This document shows, piece by piece, positions 6,779-12,124 of a DNA stretch of 21,739 bases. Every line of letters starts with the position of its first letter. The stretch's first letter is position 1. Origin of the DNA: a bacterium (lineage in GTDB: Bacteria > Bacillota_I > Bacilli_A > RFN20 > CAG-826); the NCBI GenBank assembly GCA_004561785.1, contig SFUB01000038.1, forward strand, positions 1 to 21,739, given 5' to 3'. The notes below the pieces were generated by a model that was given only the letters and a program-made list of their open reading frames with translations, had not been told where the DNA came from and did no database searches. Both the position numbers and the translations under genes were made by a program.

Positions 6779-8944
6779 TTATTCGGCCGAGGCGGGGGTG
6801 AGGAGAGCCTTCGCTTCTGCGGAGACGTTGTCCTCGCCGACCTTGGAGATGGTCCAGCCCCATTCATAGAAGGCGTTGCTGGAGACTTGGAAGACGAAGA
6901 GGGCGTCGAGGCTAGAGGCATCGCTGGAGAGGGTGAAGGAGTTGGTGACTTCGGTGCCCCATTTCTGCAGGTTAATCCAAAGCGTGGTGAAGTAACCGGG
7001 CATGTTGAGAAGCATGGACGCCATGGAGCGCGTCCCGACGGCGTAGCCATCTTGCATGCCGAAGGCCTGATCGAACCCGTAGTCGTTGAAGTAGTAGGAG
7101 ACGGAGCCGTTGTCGTTAATCACCTTCTCCTTGAAGGAAGTGATCGCGAGCAGGCTGCTCTTGGTGCCGGCATTGTCGATGGTGAGGCTGTTCTTCTTGA
7201 AGGCCCCGCCGAGGAAGACGCTGTCCCAGAGGGAGCCTTCCAGGCTTTCGGTGCCGCTGGCTTCGCCATAGGCGTGGGCGCCGGTCTCCGCGTCATAGGT
7301 GCCTTCGGCGCTCTTTTGAATGCCATTGTCGTTGAGGGTGAGGTGGGCGGTGCCGGTGGAGAAGTTGCCGGATTCCGCGTCGTTGGCGTATTGGTAGTCC
7401 TCTTGCATCGTGAGGATGGTGGTCTCAAGGATGTTCTCGTTGGCGTTGACCTGCATCGTGAAGGAGCCGAAGAGGGCTTTCTTGGTGTCGGAGAAATACA
7501 TGTTGCTCGGGCAGTCGATGGCCTTCTTATCCCCGTCGACCCACCTGCCGAATCCATCGATCGTGGCGGACTTTCTCTCATAGAGGTTATCCCAGAAGCT
7601 CTGGATTGGGCTCACGTCGATCTGCTCGGGGATGACGGGGTTCTTGAGCCAAGACTCGACGGCCGGGATACTGATCTGGTTGACGGAATCGAGCATGACG
7701 GTCGTGCTGTAATTTTGGGCCCCGGAGGTAAAGCTCGAGATTAGACCCTTCTCGTTGGCGGGGATGATGTTGATTCCGCCGCTCTCGGGGAAGTAGACGA
7801 CGCAGGCATAGGTCGCTTTGCATTTGCTCGAAAGGAAGTACCAGAAGTTGGTTTGTCCGAGGCTGTCGTAGAGTTTGTCCAAGACGGTCTCTTCGTCGCT
7901 GGAAGCAGAATCGTCTGCGGTGACGGCGTAGAGGTAGTAGGTTTCGCCGTCGGAGGTTACGCCCTTGGCGGGGGTGCCGTTGTAGATGATCTCTTGGAAG
8001 TCCGATGGGGCCAAGGCGAAATCGGTGAAGCCCTCAGCTTCTTTGGATCCGGAGTATCCGGGTTCGACGGTGACGGAGGAGCCAAAGACGATGCCTTCTT
8101 CGTCCGTCAGATCGCCTTCGATTGAGAAGCCGTAGCTATGCCCGTCCGCCGCGTCCATGGAACCCTTGAAGACGTATTTTTTGGTTTCGGAATTCTGGCC
8201 GTAAAGTCCCGCATAATAATTCTCGGCGACGAGGCTGAGACCGGTCCATGTGGAATAGACCTCGTAGTTGTTTTTGAGGCCGCCGATGAAACTATTGAAC
8301 TGGAGCTTGCTCTCGGAGACGACGGTCCCGGTGATGGCCCTTTTGGTGGTTCCGGCGACGATGGTGGCTTTGAAATCGCCGCATTCGAGGCCGATGATTT
8401 TGTGGCCGTCGATCACGATGTTCTCGCTCTCGGTGACGACGCTCCAACGATTGACGCGGGTGACTTTGACGTATTTGTCGAGGTCCAAAGCGTTCTCGAG
8501 GCCGGCGGCGAATTCGGTCGGGAGGTTGTCATAGTCGATGACGACCTTTCCGGCAGTGGTGGCGTCTGGATCGGTGACGGTCAAGGGGACTTCCTTGATC
8601 AGGGCGCTCGCGCCGGTGCCGACGGAGGCGCGGATCTTGCAGGAGCCGACGCTCATGCCGGTGACGAGTCCCATTTCGTCGACGGTGGCGATCGCCTCAT
8701 TGGACGAGCTCCAGCTCACGGGGGTCTGGGCGGGGCTGACGGTCGCGGTCAGTTGGATCGTTTTCCCTTGTACGACGGAGGGTTTTTCTTGATCGATGAT
8801 CAATTCGTAATTCACTTTGACTTCCGATGAGCTCGCAGGGTCATCAGGGCTGCCCGGATTCTGGTTGCACGCAACGGCGGAGACGCCCATCAAGGCGATG
8901 AGGGAGGCGGTGGCCAAGACTTTCAGATTTTTCTTCTTCATCAT
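6779..8944 (-). CDS. Big_2 (bacterial Ig-like) domain lipoprotein
   Basis: The protein has 721 residues. Two adjacent ATGs at 8944 and 8941 follow AAAGGA; spacing is 5 nt to the first and 8 nt to the second, so either may be used. The signal peptide (hydrophobic about 9-24) ends at A-V-A-C, Cys26 counted from 8944. This is a weaker lipobox, since Ala replaces the usual Leu at -3. After a short Asp/Ser linker, residues about 46-125 form one Big_2 domain: an L-T-A-T-V-S-P strand, V-S-W-S-S-S-N-E-A-I-A-T-V-D and then G-L-V-T-G. Big_2 domains are extracellular spacers or binding modules. The remaining ~590 residues are not recognised. The gene is flanked by its own promoter and terminator, and its 5' region carries the 20-nt element shared with the neighbouring operon. 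Confidence 0.87.
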   Translation of the reverse strand: MMKKKNLKVLATASLIALMGVSAVACNQNPGSPDDPASSSEVKVNYELIIDQEKPSVVQGKTIQLTATVSPAQTPVSWSSSNEAIATVDEMGLVTGMSVGSCKIRASVGTGASALIKEVPLTVTDPDATTAGKVVIDYDNLPTEFAAGLENALDLDKYVKVTRVNRWSVVTESENIVIDGHKIIGLECGDFKATIVAGTTKRAITGTVVSESKLQFNSFIGGLKNNYEVYSTWTGLSLVAENYYAGLYGQNSETKKYVFKGSMDAADGHSYGFSIEGDLTDEEGIVFGSSVTVEPGYSGSKEAEGFTDFALAPSDFQEIIYNGTPAKGVTSDGETYYLYAVTADDSASSDEETVLDKLYDSLGQTNFWYFLSSKCKATYACVVYFPESGGINIIPANEKGLISSFTSGAQNYSTTVMLDSVNQISIPAVESWLKNPVIPEQIDVSPIQSFWDNLYERKSATIDGFGRWVDGDKKAIDCPSNMYFSDTKKALFGSFTMQVNANENILETTILTMQEDYQYANDAESGNFSTGTAHLTLNDNGIQKSAEGTYDAETGAHAYGEASGTESLEGSLWDSVFLGGAFKKNSLTIDNAGTKSSLLAITSFKEKVINDNGSVSYYFNDYGFDQAFGMQDGYAVGTRSMASMLLNMPGYFTTLWINLQKWGTEVTNSFTLSSDASSLDALFVFQVSSNAFYEWGWTISKVGEDNVSAEAKALLTPASAE

Positions 8945-8987
8945 AATCTTCCTTTCTTTCGAATTTTGGATTTCCTTTTCTTGGGGG

Positions 8988-9007
8988 AAATCGCGCGCAC
9001 TCACGAA
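8988..9007 (-). promoter_or_regulatory. conserved 20-nt upstream element, copy 2
   Basis: The plus-strand sequence AAATCGCGCGCACTCACGAA differs from the 6647-6666 copy at one base. It starts 43 nt before the ATG at 8944 and lies downstream of the predicted promoter, in the untranslated leader. The flanking sequence is not conserved between the two sites, so the element stands out. Confidence 0.45.
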
Positions 9008-9021
9008 GAGTTGCATAACGT

Positions 9022-9049
9022 ACCATAGGCGCGAAATAGAAAGTTGCAA
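9022..9049 (-). promoter_or_regulatory. candidate promoter of the Big_2 lipoprotein gene
   Basis: On the minus strand TTGCAA (9049-9044), a 16-nt spacer and TATGGT (9027-9022) form a plausible sigma-A promoter. The predicted start near 9015 gives a leader of about 70 nt containing the 20-nt element. The heptamer TGCAACT occurs at the -35 box and again about 35 nt downstream, a possible direct-repeat operator. Confidence 0.4.
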
Positions 9050-9212
9050 GAGTTATTTTCCATATCGTCAATGAAAAACCAATTCAAATCGATGGCTCCG
9101 GAGCAAGAGGGAGCCGTTTTCCGTCTTTGCTTCGTTTGGGGATTGCCGTTTTGCGGCCGGTTGAGTTTGGGCGGAAAGAAGTTATTTATCTTGTATATAA
9201 GAACCGATGGAG
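9050..9212. other. gap with no recognised feature
   Basis: Together with the flanking promoter, element and terminator this makes up the 314-base gap between two lipoprotein genes. I see no supported gene or RNA in this part. A 72-codon frame at 9044-9262 lacks a ribosome binding site and runs into the opposing terminator. An AT-rich patch near 9182-9202 has no matching promoter boxes. Confidence 0.5.
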
Positions 9213-9244
9213 CAAAAGAAAAAGCCGGCGCTTGGCCGGCTTTT
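9213..9244 (-). terminator. rho-independent terminator of the M6 metalloprotease gene
   Basis: On the minus strand AAAAGCCGGC and GCCGGCTTTT form a perfect 10-bp stem with a CAAGC loop, followed by TTTTTCTTTT overlapping the stem end. It lies 14 nt after the TAA at 9259. Confidence 0.9.
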
Positions 9245-9258
9245 CTGCCTATTAGAAA

Positions 9259-11406
9259 TTAAGCGATGTTGACGAAGTGGAGAGTGACGGAATCATCGGT
9301 CATGCCGGTGATCTCCCAGTTCCAGTTCAGATAGCTGCCGTCATTGAAGGTGAGGCCATTCATGAAGAGGCCGCTCATGGCGAAGTTGGAATAGGAGCTG
9401 CCGCCGTATTTCTTATTGCCGTCGTCGGCCTTGGGGTCGCCGCCCCACGATTCGCAATATTCGCCGGTCCCGAAGATGTTGGACATGTTGCCCATCGTGG
9501 AGTAGTAGGTGCTGCCGGCGAAACTATCGATGCCAGAAGGGGTCACGATCTTGAGGTGGCGGAGGGCGGTCGGGGATTCGGTGGCGCCGTCTTTGATTTC
9601 CTGGGAAGCGCGTCCGGAGGCGGACTTGGTGTTGCTCGCGTAAAGCGTGGCGGAGGTCTCGAAGGTGCCGGAGGCGGAATCGATCGCATCGGCGGCTTTC
9701 GGGGTGTCGGTGTAAGCTAAGACTCCGGTGGAGAGGTCGATCTTGCCGTCGCTGGTCAGAGTGCCCTTCTCGGAGCCGACCCTGGCGTCGACGTGGAAGA
9801 CCTGAAGCCCGGCGTGCTCATAGGTGCCGCCGTGGCCATAGGCCGAGCCGCCGGAAGAGGAGGTGGCGTTGCTCCATTCGGGATAGCCGGTGGAGTCCAT
9901 CTTGTTCACTCCGGTCGGGGTGTAGTACTCCAAGAGGAGATATTCGTCGTAAGGAGTGCCGTTCCAAGGGTCGGTAGTGGTGTTTTTGAGGAGGAGGAAT
10001 TTGCCGGTGTCGGTGTAGGAGGGGAGGGTGATCTCAAAGTTGTTCGAGGAACCGTCAATGACCATCGGGGCGATCCAGTTGTAGGCCATCTTGGTGTAGG
10101 CGTTATGGTCGCCGACGTTCTGGTCCATCATGTCGACGCAGCCGGCGGGGCCCTCGTCCTTGTCGTAGGAATAGTAGTCGGGGGCGCCCATCATGTGCCC
10201 GGTCTCGTGGATGATGGTGTGGGCGTCGACCGCCTTGCCGTCGATGCGGTTCCCGATCGGGTTCCCATTATCGTTTTTGTATGAGGAATAGTACGTGTTG
10301 GTCAAGAAGTCCCAGCGCGACCAGAAGATGCGCCTGGCGCCGGGGTTTTTGACGTTCTTGGCCCCGGGGACGTTCGTGGTGAAGTTCCACCAGAGGTCGC
10401 CGGAGGAATCGCTCGTTCCGAAGCCGGAGTCCGGGATCGACTGGGAGGTGAAGTAGACCACCTCGATGCCGTCGATGTAGCCGTCCTTGTTCGCGTCGTA
10501 TTTGGTGGGGTCGAGCTCGCCTTTGGCCTCAAGCTGCTTGATGGCGTCGAGGGTGATGGTCTGGGCTAGGCCGGTGTTGTTGCCGTCGAGATTGGAGTCG
10601 TCGGCGTTGTAGGTGACGATGCTGGAGACGTCGCCGCCGATGTTGAGGCGGCCGAAGCTCGCCTTCTTGTAGTAGGAGTGGAGGGACTCCCAGGGGGTGT
10701 CCTCACCGTTCTCGTTCTCCGCGAAGAAAGCCTCTTGAAGCACGTCTCGGACCTGCTGCTCGGAGATGTTCGCGTCGGAGAATTTGGCGTTGTTGAATTG
10801 GACGGGGATGACGAGGATGTTCACGTTCCCGGAGCTCGGCATGCCGCTGCCGCCCAAAGTCTCGATGCCGGAGTAATTCTGATAGGTGTAGGGGGCGAGA
10901 CTTTCGACCGTGGCGGTGTGGTAGCCTTTCCCCTCGCTTGCCTTTTCAACGTTCTGCTCCTGGACGGTGAAATCGACTGTGTCGGTCCAACGGGCTTTCT
11001 TGTAGCGCGCCTTGGCGGTATAAGAGCCCTTGGGGAGCAGATCCCCGGCTTTGTAGGTTTTGCCGGCATCGTTTTTGTCGGTGATCGTGAAGGTGGTCTG
11101 GAAGGTATAGTTGGTGACGTCTTCGGTCGTGCCGGCCTCTTCGTCGATGAAGTTCACGGTCGGCTTGGCCGCGTCGAAGAAGCAGGTCCCTTCGGGAATC
11201 ACGGTCTTGACGACGTCCATTTCAACCCTTTGCTTGGACGGGGCGACCGAGATGTCCTCGCCCCCGGATTCGGAATTGCTTCCATTGACGGAGGACGTTT
11301 CGGAATCGAGCGAATCGCTCCCGCCTTCGCTGGACGAGGCGGGGTTGTCGCCGCAGGAGGCCAATGCGAGCCCGAGCAACGCCCAGGCGATGATTTTCTT
11401 TTTCAT
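9259..11406 (-). CDS. M6 family (immune inhibitor A-like) zinc metalloprotease lipoprotein
   Basis: The protein has 715 residues. The signal peptide ends in lipobox L-A-S-C (Cys18), followed by a Ser/Gly/Glu linker to about residue 50. The catalytic region shows S-L-H-S-Y-Y-K-K-A-S-F-G-R-L (241-254), a short D-A-N-K-D-G-Y-I-D calcium-loop-like motif (304-312), the zinc site H-E-T-G-H-M-M-G-A-P-D (His400, Glu401, His404, Asp410) and a Met-turn-like D-M-M-D (425-428) before N-W-I. V-F-H-V-D-A-R (536-542) matches a conserved downstream M6 motif. All expected catalytic residues are present, so the enzyme should be active. It would cut proteins outside the cell while anchored to the membrane. AAAGG lies 10 nt before the ATG, and a good promoter lies upstream. 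The opp genes nearby suggest that the peptides may be imported; that link is inferred. Confidence 0.93.
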   Translation of the reverse strand: MKKKIIAWALLGLALASCGDNPASSSEGGSDSLDSETSSVNGSNSESGGEDISVAPSKQRVEMDVVKTVIPEGTCFFDAAKPTVNFIDEEAGTTEDVTNYTFQTTFTITDKNDAGKTYKAGDLLPKGSYTAKARYKKARWTDTVDFTVQEQNVEKASEGKGYHTATVESLAPYTYQNYSGIETLGGSGMPSSGNVNILVIPVQFNNAKFSDANISEQQVRDVLQEAFFAENENGEDTPWESLHSYYKKASFGRLNIGGDVSSIVTYNADDSNLDGNNTGLAQTITLDAIKQLEAKGELDPTKYDANKDGYIDGIEVVYFTSQSIPDSGFGTSDSSGDLWWNFTTNVPGAKNVKNPGARRIFWSRWDFLTNTYYSSYKNDNGNPIGNRIDGKAVDAHTIIHETGHMMGAPDYYSYDKDEGPAGCVDMMDQNVGDHNAYTKMAYNWIAPMVIDGSSNNFEITLPSYTDTGKFLLLKNTTTDPWNGTPYDEYLLLEYYTPTGVNKMDSTGYPEWSNATSSSGGSAYGHGGTYEHAGLQVFHVDARVGSEKGTLTSDGKIDLSTGVLAYTDTPKAADAIDSASGTFETSATLYASNTKSASGRASQEIKDGATESPTALRHLKIVTPSGIDSFAGSTYYSTMGNMSNIFGTGEYCESWGGDPKADDGNKKYGGSSYSNFAMSGLFMNGLTFNDGSYLNWNWEITGMTDDSVTLHFVNIA

Positions 11407-11440
11407 GCGTTTTTGCCCTTTCTTCTTTATAAGCCGACTT

Positions 11441-11468
11441 AATATAGATACGTGCGCGATTTTGTCAA
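11441..11468 (-). promoter_or_regulatory. promoter of the M6 metalloprotease gene
   Basis: On the minus strand a consensus -35 TTGACA (11468-11463), a 16-nt spacer and TATATT (11446-11441) make the best sigma-A promoter in the window. The spacer contains AAATCGCGCAC, similar to the 20-nt element of the other lipoprotein units but in the opposite orientation relative to its gene. A repressor bound there would block transcription. Confidence 0.7.
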
Positions 11469-11494
11469 GGAAAACGGTCGATATGCGCTTTTTC

Positions 11495-11524
11495 TTGCCT
11501 GAAATAGCCTCCCGGCCCTATGCT
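11495..11524 (+). promoter_or_regulatory. possible promoter of the small membrane protein gene
   Basis: TTGCCT, an 18-nt spacer and TATGCT (11519-11524) match the consensus partly. The -10 overlaps the first possible ATG (11520) and ends 10 nt before the second (11535), which would give a nearly leaderless message from 11535. Confidence 0.3.
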
Positions 11525-11930
11525 TAACCCCGTTATGGATCCCTACCGCAGGAAAATCCTCGTATCCTTTGCCGTCTCCTTCGTTTTATCGCTGACGGCG
11601 TTTTGCCTCCTCTTCTTCCTTCGCGCCCCCTATTCCCTCCGCTTGGCCGCCGACAGCTTCTTCATCTCCGCCGCCGTGGGATTTGGGGTGCTCGGCATGA
11701 TTTTCGTCGAGAGAAGCGGCACTTTCGACGTCGTCAATTACGGCTTCTACCGGCTTTTCGAATCCTTCCGCTTGGACCGGAAGAAGAAGTGGGACAACGC
11801 CGGCGACTACAAAGAGGAAAAGCAGAAGAAACGTCATGCCAGCAAAGCCGCCTATTGGCCCTGCCTCGCCGTGTCAGGCTTTTTCCTGACTATGGCCATT
11901 TTATTCACGATCCTTTATTTCGCTCTTTGA
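11520..11930 (+). CDS. small three-helix membrane protein, DUF3899-like
   Basis: The protein has 136 residues from ATG 11520, or 131 from ATG 11535; no Shine-Dalgarno site supports either, and the -10-like TATGCT favours 11535. Transmembrane segments are at about 13-34, 43-63 and 113-135, with a highly charged cytoplasmic loop (about 82-109) rich in Lys, Asp and Glu. The second helix followed by G-T-F-D-V-V-N-Y-G-F resembles DUF3899 membrane proteins of Bacillota as I remember them; this assignment is tentative and the function unknown. The last 20 codons lie in a 71-bp segment that is tandemly duplicated just after the stop. No terminator is evident before oppA, so read-through into the opp genes is possible. 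Confidence 0.7.
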   Translation: MLNPVMDPYRRKILVSFAVSFVLSLTAFCLLFFLRAPYSLRLAADSFFISAAVGFGVLGMIFVERSGTFDVVNYGFYRLFESFRLDRKKKWDNAGDYKEEKQKKRHASKAAYWPCLAVSGFFLTMAILFTILYFAL

Positions 11931-12010
11931 GCATCGGGGCCGTGTCAGGCTTTTTCCTGACTATGGCCATTTTATTCACGATCCTTTATTTCGCTCTTTG
12001 AGCATCGGGG
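11868..12010 (+). repeat. perfect 71-bp tandem direct duplication
   Basis: Positions 11868-11938 and 11939-12009 are identical; base 12010 also matches the start of a further unit. Copy 1 holds the last ~20 codons and stop of the small membrane protein. Copy 2 is downstream of the stop. Because 71 is not a multiple of 3, copy 2 encodes the same helix only in another frame. Each copy contains the inverted repeat GTCAGG-CTTTTT-CCTGAC. Confidence 0.97.
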
Positions 12011-12040
12011 AAATGGAACGCTTGAACGGACAAAAAAACC

Positions 12041-12073
12041 TTGCCTTTTTTTCGCCGTGTGGTTACCTATAAC
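12041..12073 (+). promoter_or_regulatory. possible promoter region of oppA
   Basis: TTGCCT (12041-12046) and TATAAC (12068-12073) are the best boxes, but the 21-nt spacing is too long for a standard sigma-A promoter. TACCTA at 17 nt is an alternative -10. The first 15 bases (TTGCCTTTTTTTCGC) match 13 of 15 with the presumed promoter start of the lipoprotein operon at 6701-6687. The location before the leader hairpins is sensible. Confidence 0.3.
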
Positions 12074-12100
12074 ACGCGCCTATGCAAAATAGGCTTTTGC
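12056..12100 (+). promoter_or_regulatory. oppA leader with mutually exclusive hairpins (attenuator-like)
   Basis: Three inverted repeats overlap here. CGTGT(G)GTTA-CCTA-TAAC-ACGCG (12056-12078) can form a 9-bp stem with one bulge and one G-U pair. GCCTAT-GCAAA-ATAGGC (12078-12094) is a perfect 6-bp hairpin followed by TTTT. GCAAAA-TAGGC-TTTTGC (12084-12100) is another perfect 6-bp hairpin sharing bases with the second, so only one of the two can form. It lies just before the oppA ribosome binding site. It could be an attenuator, the end of the upstream transcript, or DNA operators. Confidence 0.4.
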
Positions 12101-12111
12101 GATGTCAATGA

Positions 12112-12117
12112 AAGGAG
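12112..12117 (+). promoter_or_regulatory. ribosome binding site that fixes the oppA start
   Basis: AAGGAG lies 7 nt before ATG 12125. It rules out the longer in-frame start at 12041, which would bury the lipoprotein signal behind 28 extra residues. Confidence 0.85.
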
Positions 12118-12124
12118 ACAGCAT

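Noticed and set aside
9044..9262. 72-codon plus-strand frame in the gap between two lipoprotein genes
   Set aside because: No ribosome binding site, no recognisable composition, and it runs through the opposing terminator.
11868..11897. GTCAGG-CTTTTT-CCTGAC as a terminator of the small membrane protein gene
   Set aside because: The first copy lies inside the coding region, and neither copy is followed by a T-tract.
11603..12001. 132-codon frame ending in the same helix as the small membrane protein
   Set aside because: It ends that way only because the 71-bp duplication shifts the second copy into this frame; the upstream part is His/Arg/Pro-rich out-of-frame sequence.
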